The notes beneath the pieces are model-generated. The model was not told the origin of the DNA. It ran no database searches and worked only from the letters and a program-made list of their open reading frames with translations. Below, one piece after another: positions 23,746-32,358 of a stretch of DNA of 64,000 bases (positions are counted from its first letter, which is position 1; the number at the start of each line of letters is the position of its first letter). Made by a program: the position numbers and the translations under genes. This DNA is from Chelatococcus sambhunathii. Its GTDB lineage: Bacteria; Pseudomonadota; Alphaproteobacteria; Rhizobiales; Beijerinckiaceae. The stretch is from NCBI RefSeq assembly GCF_001418005.1, contig NZ_LIOL01000014.1, positions 17,131 to 81,130 of the forward strand. Direction: 5' to 3'.

Positions 23746-25174
23746 ACAAGTTTACCGCCGGCAGGTTGACGGAGGTCGCAAAGCTCAAACCCAGCGACTT
23801 CTCGCGCGCCCGGTCGGCCGAGATCTCGGCATCCACCTGCTCGGCGTCATAGCCGCGCTCGGCGAGTGCCTGCGTGCGGCTCTTGAGGCCCGCCTCGATC
23901 TGCTCGATCTCGGCGCGCGCATCCTTCAAGGGATCGACCCAATCCCACTTCGGCGGCAACCAGCCGCAGGCAAGATACTCGCGCCGGCGCTGGTTATAGT
24001 CTGGAAGGTCGATCGCCCCCGCAAGCACCGCGGTGTCCATCCAGCGCGCCCACACCCGGCGGCAGAGCTGCCAGACGATCACGGCATGCTGGTAGGCTTC
24101 GATGCGGCGACGGAATTCAAGGAGCGCAAGGCGCGAGTTCGAATAGTTCGCCTTGAGCATATCATTCGAGAGATACGCATAGGGCACGCCGAGCGCCGCC
24201 GACACTTGCAGCAGCGTGCGGTACTGAAATGGTTCGTAGGTCTGACCCGATTCCGCGGGTGAGGAGGTTTGAACTTCCTCGCCCGGTTCCAGCATGGTGA
24301 TCTGGCCCGGCTGCAGGTCGATCGTACGCTCGTCATTCTCGTCGCGTCCTTCCGCGGCGTCGAGCGGCTCGGTCGGCGCTGGCGTCGTGATGAAAAGCGC
24401 GTGCATTGCCGCGACCTTCTTGCGGTCGAGCTCGGCGTCGTCGTACTGGTCGAGGAGGAACAGCTTCACGATCCCGGCGGCGAAGCGCGAAATGCCCCGC
24501 ATTTGCCCGGCATCGACCGGGTCGACGATGTGCACGATCTCGGAGGCCGGAATACGCACCGTCTCGCCCGCGAGCCGGGGGTCGGTCAAGTCGCCCGGGT
24601 GCCGGCGCAGAAAGTGGTAGGCCACGCGTCGGCCGATTGCGTCGAACTCGATGCCCTGCCGGATCACGTTGCCGTTCTGCGCAACCTCGTTGCGATTGAT
24701 CGGCAGCATCTCGGAGGGGAGCATCTGCAGCTGCAGCGGCATCGTGAGCCCGTCCTGCGGCCGGCGCGGCCGGAACCGAAAGAACACTTCGCCTGCGATG
24801 AACACCTCACGTGCCGCGCGACGCTGCAGGCCATAGAAGTCCGTGAACGCCTCGGCGTCGGCTTCGTCCGTCCAGTGGAGCCAGAGCTTCTGGACCTGCG
24901 CCTTGAGGTCGGAATCCGAGATCATCGAGGACGGCTTGATGCCTGCACCCACGACGTTGCCGGCCCAGCTCTCGATCGCATTAGCGGCATAGCCGTTGTT
25001 GCGCACGAGCCAGCGGGCCCGCGCAGTAATGTCGGGTCCGGCCGCGGCAATCAGCGTGTTGAGATGCGCCCGGCTCGGCTGGAAACCTTTGAGACGTCGG
25101 TTCGCCAGTCCTGCCTCGAAGCCCCCGATGAACGCCCCGACCCGGCGTCGGAAGGCTTTCAGCGAAACGACCAC
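23717..25174 (-). CDS. Portal protein, lambda gpB family
   Basis: A 485-residue portal of the lambda family (Phage_portal_2). Typical blocks are ARARWLVRNNGYAANAIESWAGNVVGAGIKP, AGEVFFRFRPR, LQMLPSEMLP, AYHFLRRHPGD, EIVHIVDPVDAGQMRGISRFA and VSAALGVPYAYLSNDMLKANYSNSR. It forms the dodecameric DNA channel at one capsid vertex and docks the terminase. The gpW-like gene lies 4 bases upstream. Confidence 0.9.
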   Translation of the reverse strand: MVVSLKAFRRRVGAFIGGFEAGLANRRLKGFQPSRAHLNTLIAAAGPDITARARWLVRNNGYAANAIESWAGNVVGAGIKPSSMISDSDLKAQVQKLWLHWTDEADAEAFTDFYGLQRRAAREVFIAGEVFFRFRPRRPQDGLTMPLQLQMLPSEMLPINRNEVAQNGNVIRQGIEFDAIGRRVAYHFLRRHPGDLTDPRLAGETVRIPASEIVHIVDPVDAGQMRGISRFAAGIVKLFLLDQYDDAELDRKKVAAMHALFITTPAPTEPLDAAEGRDENDERTIDLQPGQITMLEPGEEVQTSSPAESGQTYEPFQYRTLLQVSAALGVPYAYLSNDMLKANYSNSRLALLEFRRRIEAYQHAVIVWQLCRRVWARWMDTAVLAGAIDLPDYNQRRREYLACGWLPPKWDWVDPLKDARAEIEQIEAGLKSRTQALAERGYDAEQVDAEISADRAREKSLGLSFATSVNLPAVNLSTASDAVTN

Positions 25175-25178
25175 GAGC

Positions 25179-25391
25179 TCAGAGTCCCTTCGAGGCTGAC
25201 GTCAGGATACGGCGGCGTCGGCCGCCTTCGCCGGCGGCGGCGATCCGACGTTCGAGATCCGTGATGGCGGCTGCCATCTCGGCGTCGGTGGCGTAGGTCA
25301 CGCGGCGACCCTCGATCTCGACTGTGCGCACTCCACGAAAACGCGCCGCGAGCAGCACGTCGCGCTGCGCGATCATCTCTTCGAGTGTCAT
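25179..25391 (-). CDS. gpW-like head-tail joining protein
   Basis: A 70-residue protein of the gpW type: two helices (LEEMIAQRDVLLAARF and TDAEMAAAITDLERRIAAAG) flank a beta hairpin (RTVEIEGRRVTYA), with a basic C-terminus. gpW binds the portal after packaging. It stands between terminase and portal genes exactly as in lambda A-W-B. Confidence 0.82.
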   Translation of the reverse strand: MTLEEMIAQRDVLLAARFRGVRTVEIEGRRVTYATDAEMAAAITDLERRIAAAGEGGRRRRILTSASKGL

Positions 25392-25506
25392 GGACGATCA
25401 GTCAGCTGTGGCCATGGCCCCGCGGTACTAATTCGGCGCGTCTGGTCAACGCTTCAGCCGTTTCGTAAATTGCTCTGAACTCGTTGCGACGGGCTGGAGG
25501 CTTGCC

Positions 25507-25689
25507 ATGCTGGACACCGTGCAGAAACGCGCTGCCCTGATGCGGCATCTGGAAAGCGCAATTTCGCTTGCCCATGAGCTCAACGAGCCGACCACCGAAT
25601 ATCTGATCGAGCGTGCGATCGACGAAGCCCGCGCACAGCAGATCCCGTCATTGATGATCGGAGACGTCTCGCAACCGCCGGGCCGGTAA
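25507..25689 (+). CDS. Small hypothetical protein opposite the packaging genes
   Basis: Sixty residues, MLDTVQKRAALMRHLESAISLAHELNEPTTEYLIERAIDEARAQQ and a short tail. It has a strong ribosome site (GGAGG six bases upstream) and resembles small all-helical proteins found in many rhizobial genomes (LA.ELN..TTEYLIERALDEAR pattern). Function unknown. It lies on the + strand between gpW and large terminase genes, a further insertion against the direction of the late operon. Confidence 0.6.
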   Translation: MLDTVQKRAALMRHLESAISLAHELNEPTTEYLIERAIDEARAQQIPSLMIGDVSQPPGR

Positions 25690-25713
25690 ACGACCAAGCC
25701 CTAGGCCCGGGTG

Positions 25714-27720
25714 TCAGCCGAGATAGCTCGACCGGAACACGCGACGACCCCGGCGTTCGGACCGGCGCCGGATGATACCGGCAACGCTCTCGGTCTGCAG
25801 GTCAGTCGGCTCGTCCGTCCGCACCTCTTCGACGATGCCAACCTGCTGCTCGAGGTCGCGCCACATCGCTTCGGTCCAGCGATCGGCGCCGGCAATCCAG
25901 ACGGCCGCGCGCGCATAGACCCGGCAGTCGAGCGCCTCGTTGCGCTCGCGCAGCTTCTGCCATTCGAGCCGAGTAAAACCACGCTTGGTTTTCACCGTGA
26001 CGAGCTGCTCGGCGACGAGCTGCTTGACCCACTCGGCGTCTGTGCCGCGCGGCAGGTGGACAAAGCCCGCGGGGAATTTCATGCCAGCGGCAATTTCATC
26101 ATCGGTCGGTGCCGACAAGCGCAAGAACCGATAGGTCTCGCTCTTGAAGGTGGCGACCGCGATCGTCCACAGTCGAGCGCCGCGCCGAAGCTTCTTGCCG
26201 CCTTCGGTCACGTCGACATGCGTCGGGCCGATGACCGGTGCTGCGCGATTGAAGCCCTCGACGCCCTTGATCGGCGCGACCTGGGCGTGACCGACACGGC
26301 GTGACCAGGCGTAAACTGCGGGCGCCTCGTAGCCGGTGTCGATTGCAAGTTTGGCAATGCCGAGGCGCGCTCCATGCGCATGCGGCCAGGTCCGATCGAG
26401 CAGAAGGGCAAGTTCGTCCCAGGTCTCCGCCTGCTCGGGTCCGCCTTCGATCACGATGTGGTCGACGAGCCAGCTTTCGAGACCTCTCCCCCAGGCCCAG
26501 ACGTCGACTTCGATGCGGTCCTTCTGGACGTCGGCGCCCGCCGTCAGGAACAGGCCGCCGCTCGGCACAGTGCCGATCTGCCAGGGTTCGCGTCGTTCGT
26601 AGAGCCGCTGCCAGTCGGGAGCCTCACCGGTCTCGACCCAGGTCTCTCCCAGCACGCTGTTCTTGAAGCTGCGCTTGGCTTCGTCGGTGGTCGCGGCCTC
26701 CCAAAGCCGGGCGATGTTCTCCCAGGAGAGCCACCCGACCGGCGAATAGAGCGCCGAGATGTGGAACCCGATCGTGTCCGGATCCTGCGGCTCGGCAGTG
26801 GGGCGCCACTCGCCAGCCGCGAGCATCGCCGTCTTGTGGTGCTCTTCGATCCCGCCATCACATGACTCGCACTCGTAATGCGCCGTCTCAGGCTTGCCCT
26901 TCTCCCAGCGCAGCCGCTCGAACTTGAGCCACTGCATGGCCCCGCAGTGTGGGCACGGCACGAAATAGCGCCGCTGATCAGACGCCTCGTACTCGCGTTC
27001 GATGCGCGACAGACCGTGAATGGTCGGCGTCGACCCGAGCAGGACCTTGGAGCGCCAGGAGAACGTGCGCGTGCGCGCTTCGGCAAGGGCAACCGGATCG
27101 CCTTCCTCGTCGGCCGAGGGCGGATAGGCATCGACCTCGTCGAGGAAGAGATAGCGGGCCGGCATCGAGCGCAAGCCGACGGCACTGTTCGCTCCGGTGA
27201 TGACCAGGAGCCCGGCCGGGAACTCCTTCGACAGCACCGTGTTGCCAGCATCGCGCGAGCGAGCGGGCTTCACCCGTTCGCGCAATGCTGGACTCTCGCC
27301 AATCAGCGGATCGATGCGCTGGCGCGAGAAGCGCTTGGCCAGCTCGACGGTCGGCTGAACGCTGAGCATCGGCCCGGGCGCATGATGGATGACGTAGCCG
27401 ATCCAATTATTGCCGCCTTCCGTGAAGCCAACCTGGGCCGACTTCATCACCACAATGCGGCGCGCCGGATGCGTGGGCGAGAGCGCATCAACAATCGCCC
27501 GCATGTAGGGCGTACGATCGGTGCGGTAGCGCCCGGGCTCCGCGGAAGCGCGCGGACTCAGGACGCGATGGCGGTCAGCCCATTCCGAGACCGTCAGCGC
27601 GGGGTCAGGCGTGAGCCCGTCGCGCCAGGCGTGGGCGATGTCTTCCGCGCCCTCGAACGCGAACAGATCACCGGAACTCGGCTCGAATTTCGGCGAGCTC
27701 GGCGAGGTGACCGCGGACAT
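25714..27720 (-). CDS. Terminase large subunit, GpA family
   Basis: About 668 residues from the ATG at 27720. The ATPase domain has VVMKSAQVGFTEG (Walker A-like) and RYLFLDEVDAYP (Walker B); YFVPCPHCGAMQWL and YECESCDGGIEEHHK are the family's zinc-binding cysteines. The C-terminal nuclease domain has GADVQKDRIEVDVWAWGRG, AIDTGYEAPAVYAW and LEWQKLRERNEALDCRVYARAA. It packages DNA and, like lambda gpA, cuts cos ends. It overlaps the small terminase gene by 53 bases. Confidence 0.92.
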   Translation of the reverse strand: MSAVTSPSSPKFEPSSGDLFAFEGAEDIAHAWRDGLTPDPALTVSEWADRHRVLSPRASAEPGRYRTDRTPYMRAIVDALSPTHPARRIVVMKSAQVGFTEGGNNWIGYVIHHAPGPMLSVQPTVELAKRFSRQRIDPLIGESPALRERVKPARSRDAGNTVLSKEFPAGLLVITGANSAVGLRSMPARYLFLDEVDAYPPSADEEGDPVALAEARTRTFSWRSKVLLGSTPTIHGLSRIEREYEASDQRRYFVPCPHCGAMQWLKFERLRWEKGKPETAHYECESCDGGIEEHHKTAMLAAGEWRPTAEPQDPDTIGFHISALYSPVGWLSWENIARLWEAATTDEAKRSFKNSVLGETWVETGEAPDWQRLYERREPWQIGTVPSGGLFLTAGADVQKDRIEVDVWAWGRGLESWLVDHIVIEGGPEQAETWDELALLLDRTWPHAHGARLGIAKLAIDTGYEAPAVYAWSRRVGHAQVAPIKGVEGFNRAAPVIGPTHVDVTEGGKKLRRGARLWTIAVATFKSETYRFLRLSAPTDDEIAAGMKFPAGFVHLPRGTDAEWVKQLVAEQLVTVKTKRGFTRLEWQKLRERNEALDCRVYARAAVWIAGADRWTEAMWRDLEQQVGIVEEVRTDEPTDLQTESVAGIIRRRSERRGRRVFRSSYLG

Positions 27721-28225
27721 GCGTTTCGATGAGTTTCTGGACCGCGTGCGCCTCCACACCAAGGTCGGCTGCCATCAATGCAGCAACCCGCGCCGGCCAG
27801 TTGAGCCAGGAATCCCGCTCCTCGCGCGCAAGCCGAAACACAAGCGCGGTGGCGCGAGCGCGATCGACAAGCTCACCCTTCATGCGCTGCAGGCGCAGCC
27901 GCGCGAGGTGGGCCTTGGCAATCTCGTGCGCGGTGCGCGCCTGGACGAAGGTGACATTGCCGCCCGAGGGGAGGCCTTGCTCCCTCAGCGTCTCGCGCAC
28001 CGAGCCGAGTGCGGCTTCTCCGACCGGGCGAAGCTTCTCGGCGGCGGGCTTCGGTTTCGTGCGTGTACGTCCTGGGTCGGTCGAGCGTTCCCACGACGCA
28101 TCAGCCTTGGCGGGATCGATGGTGCCGTCCGGCTCGACCGCGACGCGGCCCTGTTTGATCGCGCGCAGGACCGCCACATGGCTTACGCCACGTCTGCGGG
28201 CATAAGCGCGGATTGATAATCCCAT
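27668..28225 (-). CDS. Terminase small subunit-like protein
   Basis: About 185 residues from the ATG at 28225. The N-terminal winged-helix segment (LSIRAYARRRGVSHVAVLRAIKQGRVAVEPDGTIDPAKADASW) resembles the lambda Nu1 DNA-binding domain that recognises the packaging site. A linker and a long helical region (ARTAHEIAKAHLARLRLQRMKGELVDRARATALVFRLAREERDSWLNWPARVAALMA) follow. It lies just before the large terminase, as in cos phages. A cos site is expected upstream, in 28226-28326. Confidence 0.82.
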   Translation of the reverse strand: MGLSIRAYARRRGVSHVAVLRAIKQGRVAVEPDGTIDPAKADASWERSTDPGRTRTKPKPAAEKLRPVGEAALGSVRETLREQGLPSGGNVTFVQARTAHEIAKAHLARLRLQRMKGELVDRARATALVFRLAREERDSWLNWPARVAALMAADLGVEAHAVQKLIETHVRGHLAELAEIRAEFR

Positions 28226-28326
28226 GACGAACCTGCCGCGAACAAAGCAATCAAATGACCCGATTATTTGCTTGGCTGCGGGCCAAAGCAGCGCCTCTAT
28301 GACGCCATCACGGAAGGGAGACCTCC
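28226..28326. other. Divergent intergenic region, candidate late promoter and cos
   Basis: This 100-base gap separates the leftward packaging operon from rightward genes. It has an AT-rich core with partial dyad symmetry (GCAATCAAATG ... ATTATTTGC, 28247-28273). By analogy with lambda, cos and the late promoter should be near here, but I cannot point to a defined cohesive-end sequence. Confidence 0.35.
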
Positions 28327-28692
28327 ATGACCAGGATCGCCACATTGCCCAGCAACAATGAAAGCTGGGGCTTCTTCGGCACCATCCGCCACCATGCCGA
28401 TCCCACCGAAGCTTGGCCGATCGCGATGCGAGCCATCGGCGAGGCGACGGGCTGTTCAGAGGTCGGGGTTCGCGATTTCCTCGACAGCCGCCATGGCCGT
28501 CACTTCGCTGATGATGTGGCCAGCGGACTTTTCAATGGCTTGAGCCTTCAACAGGCGATCGATGCCGCCGTCCACCGCTGGATGACCTGGACGATCGGCC
28601 GCCGCACGTCACGCGAGACCGGCATTCCGCGCGGACTGCCTTACCTGATCGGGTTCGTCACCGACTGCGAAATCATGGCGGAAAACGCCTGA
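28327..28692 (+). CDS. Conserved hypothetical phage protein (121 aa)
   Basis: A 121-residue protein with a good ribosome site (GGAAGGGAG). It reads MTRIATLPSNNESWGFFGTIRHHADPTEAWPIAMRAIGEATGCSEVGVRDFLDSRHGRHFADDV and then a helical C-terminus with WMTWTIGRRTSRETGIPRGLPYL. This pattern recurs in alphaproteobacterial plasmids and phages without known function. It heads a + strand set of three genes. Confidence 0.65.
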   Translation: MTRIATLPSNNESWGFFGTIRHHADPTEAWPIAMRAIGEATGCSEVGVRDFLDSRHGRHFADDVASGLFNGLSLQQAIDAAVHRWMTWTIGRRTSRETGIPRGLPYLIGFVTDCEIMAENA

Positions 28693-28705
28693 CGACGGAG
28701 GGAGC

Positions 28706-28957
28706 ATGACCATGGAAGACTGGAGCGGACTCACTCCCGAAGAGATTCGCGCCCGCGTGGCTGCGGCGCGTGAGCCGGCTTTGCGTAGGTTCCTCGAAAG
28801 CTACGGCGCGACGATTCTTCCCGAAGAAACCCTCGAACAGGCAGTCAGGCGCGTGCAGCTGGTGGTCTTCGGCGTCATCCGCCACGCGGCTGAGACTGCG
28901 CTCCCAAACGAAACCTTCGAGCAATCCATGAGCCGCGTGCTGGCGCGCCGAAACTGA
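28706..28957 (+). CDS. Small hypothetical protein (83 aa)
   Basis: An 83-residue, helical, acidic-basic protein: MTMEDWSGLTPEEIRARVAAAREPALRRFLESYGATILPEETLEQAVRRVQLVVFGVIRHAAE. GGAGGG precedes the ATG and the gene starts 13 bases after its upstream neighbour, so they are probably co-transcribed. Within the protein, PEETLEQAVRRV and PNETFEQSMSRV form an internal repeat. No function recognised. Confidence 0.6.
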   Translation: MTMEDWSGLTPEEIRARVAAAREPALRRFLESYGATILPEETLEQAVRRVQLVVFGVIRHAAETALPNETFEQSMSRVLARRN

Positions 28958-29015
28958 CTGGCATCTGGCGCCTGAGGCTCCGCCCCGCTCCGACACGGGG
29001 CTCGGGGTCGTAGAA

Positions 29016-29036
29016 GGGTCGCGATGGTCGCGACCC
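29016..29036 (+). other. RNA hairpin in the leader of the DUF3489 gene
   Basis: GGGTCGCG-ATGGT-CGCGACCC is a perfect 8-bp stem in the 100-base gap before the DUF3489 gene, ending 21 bases before its ATG. It has no T-run, so it is more likely an mRNA stability or translation element, or a protein-binding dyad, than a terminator. Confidence 0.4.
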
Positions 29037-29057
29037 GACTACCAGGGAGCCAACACC

Positions 29058-29645
29058 ATGGCGCAGCTTTCCGACTCTCAACTCGTCGTTCTCACCGCGG
29101 CCTGCCAGCGGCCCGACCGCTGCGTGTTTCCGGTCAATCCGAAGCTCAAGGGCAATGCCGCCGGCAACGTGCTCAAGAGCCTCCTGAACAAGGGCCTGAT
29201 CAAGGAAGTGCGCGCCAAGCGCGATGACACCGTGTGGCGGCACGACAGGAACCACGGCAAGATGACTCTGCGCGCCACCCGGGCCGCGTTCGATGCCCTC
29301 GGCATCGATCCGAAAGAGGTCGCAGCCGCCGAGGACGAAGCCGATGAGGCCAGCGCCTCTGCCGAGGCCGCGGGCGAGGCCGGCGAGACCAACGAGAACT
29401 CGAGCAAGTCCAAGGCCGATCAACGCGCGGTTCAGAAGCAGACTCGGGCCGACAGCAAACAGGCTCAGCTCATCGCAATGCTCAAGACTCCCGATGGCGC
29501 GACGATCGAAGAGATCGTCAAGAAGTTCAACTGGCAGGCGCACACGGCGCGCGGCGCCATCGCCGGCGCCCTGAAGAAGAAGCTTGGTCTGAACGTCCAA
29601 TCGGAGAAAGTCGAAGGGCGCGGCCGCGTCTACCGCATCGCCTGA
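29058..29645 (+). CDS. DUF3489 protein
   Basis: A 195-residue protein. The N-terminus (LSDSQLVVLTAACQRPDRCVFP ... LLNKGLIKEV) and the C-terminal block (KQAQLIAMLKTPDGATIEEIVKKFNWQAHTARGAIAGALKKKLGLNV ... GRVYRIA) match DUF3489, two winged-helix-like units around an Ala/Glu-rich linker (about 85-130). Such proteins probably bind DNA; their role is unknown. A terminator follows. Confidence 0.8.
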   Translation: MAQLSDSQLVVLTAACQRPDRCVFPVNPKLKGNAAGNVLKSLLNKGLIKEVRAKRDDTVWRHDRNHGKMTLRATRAAFDALGIDPKEVAAAEDEADEASASAEAAGEAGETNENSSKSKADQRAVQKQTRADSKQAQLIAMLKTPDGATIEEIVKKFNWQAHTARGAIAGALKKKLGLNVQSEKVEGRGRVYRIA

Positions 29646-29662
29646 GCCCCGCCGAATGCTCA

Positions 29663-29693
29663 AGCGCCGCCGGCTGCGAAGCCCGGCGGCGCT
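29663..29693. terminator. Bidirectional terminator hairpin
   Basis: AGCGCCGCCGG, a 9-base loop, then CCGGCGGCGCT form a perfect 11-bp GC stem followed by TTT on the + strand. It lies between the converging DUF3489 and methyltransferase genes and may stop transcription from both sides; the T-run is short. Confidence 0.7.
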
Positions 29694-29700
29694 TTCCCGT

Positions 29701-31002
29701 TCATGCTGATGGCCTTTCAGTCTTCAGCGCATCGAAGGTGCGGCCGTCATCCGAAAGCGTCGCTGTGCTGCCAGCGCGATTCTGCCAGCGCTCGATGATG
29801 ACGTCGCAATAGCGCGGGTCGATTTCGATGGCGAGGCAGACGCGGTCGACGGAGTCGGCGGCAATCAGGGTCGAGCCGGAGCCCGCGAACGGTTCATAGA
29901 CGAGTTCGCCCTTCGCGCTGTTGTTCACAATCGGCCGGCGCATGCACTCGACCGGCTTCTGCGTCCCGTGTTCGGTTGCGTCGTCGTTCTCGCCGGTGCC
30001 GATGGTCCAGAGTGTCGACTGGTCGCGCGCGCCTTGCCAGTGGCCGGTAGCTCCCTTGCGCACGGCGTAGAAGCACGGTTCGTGTTGCCAGTGGTAATCT
30101 CCGCGGGAGAGCACGAGGCGCGGCTTCGCCCATATGATCTGCGCCCTGATCAGAAAGCCGCAGGCGTCGAGGCTTTCTGCAACCGTCCGCCCGTGGATCC
30201 CGGAGTGCCACACATACGCGACCTCGCCGGGAAAGAGGCTCCAAGCCTCCCTCCAGTCCGCACGATGGTCGTTGTTGACCTTGCCTGTGCGCGCCGTTGC
30301 AGAGACGCCCGACTCGTTGCGCCAGTTTGGATCGTAGTCGACACCGTAGGGCGGGTCCGTCACCATCAGGTGCGGACACGCGCCATCGAGCAGTCGTGCA
30401 ACGTCTGTCGCAATCGTCGCGTCGCCACACAGAAGGCGATGCGGCCCGAGCAGCCAGAGGTCGCCGGGTCGCGTAACCGCGTCGGCAGGCGGCTCAGGGA
30501 CCTCGTCCTCTTCCTCGGGTGCTCCGTCTGCATCGAGTCCATCGAGCAACCGGTCGAGCTCGTCCTCGGCAAAGCCGAGCAAGGCGAGATCGACACCGTC
30601 CTCCTTGAGTCGTTCCAACTCGGCTGCGAGTAGCTCGTCGTCCCAGCCGGCGTTGAGCGCAATGCGATTGTCGGCGAGGCGAAACGCGCGCGCTTGAGCG
30701 TCGGTCAGGTGGCCTAGCCGAATGACCGGGACCTGCTGCAGTCCAAGGCGCCTCGCCGCGAGGAGTCGACCATGGCCGGCGATCAGCACACCGCGATCGT
30801 CGACGAGGCACGGAACGTTGAATCCGAATTCCGCGATCGAGCCGGCAATCTGCGCGACCTGTTCGTCCGAATGCGTTCTGGCATTCGCCGCATAGGGCAG
30901 GAGCCGGCCGATAGGCCAGAGCTCGACCTGCAGCGCGTCAGTCGTCGGGGATTGCGACCCCGCGCGCTCGCGCGACCGCTTCGAAGGTTTGGCCTTCGCC
31001 AT
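29701..31002 (-). CDS. ParB-domain DNA methyltransferase (second of a tandem pair)
   Basis: A 433-residue fusion of a ParB/Srx-like N-terminal domain (about residues 25-110, with AGHGRLLAARRLG) and a DNA methyltransferase. The catalytic motif is TDPPYGVDYD and the SAM-binding motif YEPFAGSGSTLIAA comes after it, the beta-class order for N6-adenine or N4-cytosine methylation. It would modify phage or host DNA, most likely to escape restriction. It overlaps the preceding paralogue by 65 bases and is its clear duplicate in domain layout; the two share the ARTH-D-DEQVAQIA and IADN..ALNAGW blocks. Confidence 0.87.
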   Translation of the reverse strand: MAKAKPSKRSRERAGSQSPTTDALQVELWPIGRLLPYAANARTHSDEQVAQIAGSIAEFGFNVPCLVDDRGVLIAGHGRLLAARRLGLQQVPVIRLGHLTDAQARAFRLADNRIALNAGWDDELLAAELERLKEDGVDLALLGFAEDELDRLLDGLDADGAPEEEDEVPEPPADAVTRPGDLWLLGPHRLLCGDATIATDVARLLDGACPHLMVTDPPYGVDYDPNWRNESGVSATARTGKVNNDHRADWREAWSLFPGEVAYVWHSGIHGRTVAESLDACGFLIRAQIIWAKPRLVLSRGDYHWQHEPCFYAVRKGATGHWQGARDQSTLWTIGTGENDDATEHGTQKPVECMRRPIVNNSAKGELVYEPFAGSGSTLIAADSVDRVCLAIEIDPRYCDVIIERWQNRAGSTATLSDDGRTFDALKTERPSA

Positions 31003-32326
31003 CGAGGATCACTGGCTGGTCAGGAAAGAGCTTGCGCCACCGGCGGAGCGCCACGTCGACGTACTCGGGCGCGAGCTCGATTGCCCTCGCTCGTCGGTCA
31101 GCGCGCTGCGCAGCAACGATGCTGGTGCCAGATCCGGCAAAGGGCTCGTAGACGATGTCGTGTTCGTCGCTGTAGGCCCGCATTACGAATTCTGGCAGCG
31201 CCACAGGAAACACCGCCGGATGCTCGGTTTCGATGCCGCGCGCCTTGTGTCGCGTGATGCGAATGACGTTGTCCGGGATCCGCATCTCCTGGACGCCCTG
31301 GCCGGCATGCGTCCATTCGCCGACATGGCCATCCTTGTGGCGGATGCCGCCGTGCGCGTCGTTGACGTGCCCGGCCCATTTGCAGGGGACGATCTTGTTG
31401 GGCTTTCGCGCCTTGCGATTGAAGTGGAAGACAAGTTCGAAGGCCGGCGCCAGACGCCCGTTCCAATCGCCTGGCAGTCCCGGGCCCTGGTCCCAGACGT
31501 AGAGCCCGAAACGGCGCCAGCCCTGCTCGCGCATCCAGTCGAGCCAAGCGCGCCAGTACGGTTGCCACTCGTTATCGCGGTGGATGAGACCGAGATTGAC
31601 CAGGACCTGTCCGGCTTCGGTGACCGGCAGCGCCGTGAAGACGCCGCGCATCAGCGCGTCCCAATCGCCGACGCCCCCGGTCGTGTAGTCGCGCTGATTG
31701 CCGTAGGGCGGGGACGTGAACACGAGCGCCGCGCGCTCGCCGTTCATGACGCGCGCTACCGACGATGCATCCATGCTGTCGCCACAAAGCAAACGATGCT
31801 CGCCAATCTTCCAAAGGTCGCCATTTCGCGAGACGGGCTCGCGCGGCGGCGCGGGCATGTCGTCGTCTGCATCCTCGCCCGCTGACTCGGCGTCCTCCGC
31901 CTCATCGTCCAGCGGCGCCATCAAGGCATCGAGCTCTGCTTCCGAGAAGCCGGTGAGCGCGAGATCGAATCCCGCGCCGTTTAGCGCGTGCAACTCCGCT
32001 GCGAGAACTTCTTCATTCCAGCCGGCATTGAGCGCGAGCTTGTTGTCGGCGATGACGTAGGCACGCCGCTGTGCCGGCGTGAGATAATCGAGGACGACGA
32101 CCGGCACCGTGTCGAGGCCAAGCTTGCGTGCCGCCAACAGCCGGCCATGGCCGGCGACGATGCTACCCTCCGCGTCAACAAGGATCGGATTGGTCCAACC
32201 GAATTCGACGATCGAGGCTGCGATCTGCGCAACCTGGTCGTCGTCATGCGTGCGGGCATTGCGCGCATAGGGCTTGAGCCGATCGGGCGGCCAGTGCTCG
32301 ACCGCATCGGGCAGGCGCGGCGGCAT
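30938..32326 (-). CDS. ParB-domain DNA methyltransferase (first of a tandem pair)
   Basis: A 462-residue ParB/Srx-like plus methyltransferase fusion. Residues about 12-100 form the ParB-like part (LKPYARNARTHDDDQVAQIA, GHGRLLAARKLG); an acidic linker (about 145-170) leads to the catalytic motif TSPPYGNQRDY and the SAM motif YEPFAGSGTSIVAA, again the beta-class order. TSPPY often marks N4-cytosine enzymes but does not prove it. The region between (QGPGLPGDWNGRLAPAFELVFHFNRK) would hold target recognition. The paralogue follows with a 65-base overlap. Confidence 0.87.
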   Translation of the reverse strand: MPPRLPDAVEHWPPDRLKPYARNARTHDDDQVAQIAASIVEFGWTNPILVDAEGSIVAGHGRLLAARKLGLDTVPVVVLDYLTPAQRRAYVIADNKLALNAGWNEEVLAAELHALNGAGFDLALTGFSEAELDALMAPLDDEAEDAESAGEDADDDMPAPPREPVSRNGDLWKIGEHRLLCGDSMDASSVARVMNGERAALVFTSPPYGNQRDYTTGGVGDWDALMRGVFTALPVTEAGQVLVNLGLIHRDNEWQPYWRAWLDWMREQGWRRFGLYVWDQGPGLPGDWNGRLAPAFELVFHFNRKARKPNKIVPCKWAGHVNDAHGGIRHKDGHVGEWTHAGQGVQEMRIPDNVIRITRHKARGIETEHPAVFPVALPEFVMRAYSDEHDIVYEPFAGSGTSIVAAQRADRRARAIELAPEYVDVALRRWRKLFPDQPVILDGEGQTFEAVARARGVAIPDD

Positions 32327-32358
32327 GTGGTTCGTGTCGGCGCGGTAGGTTGGCGGCT

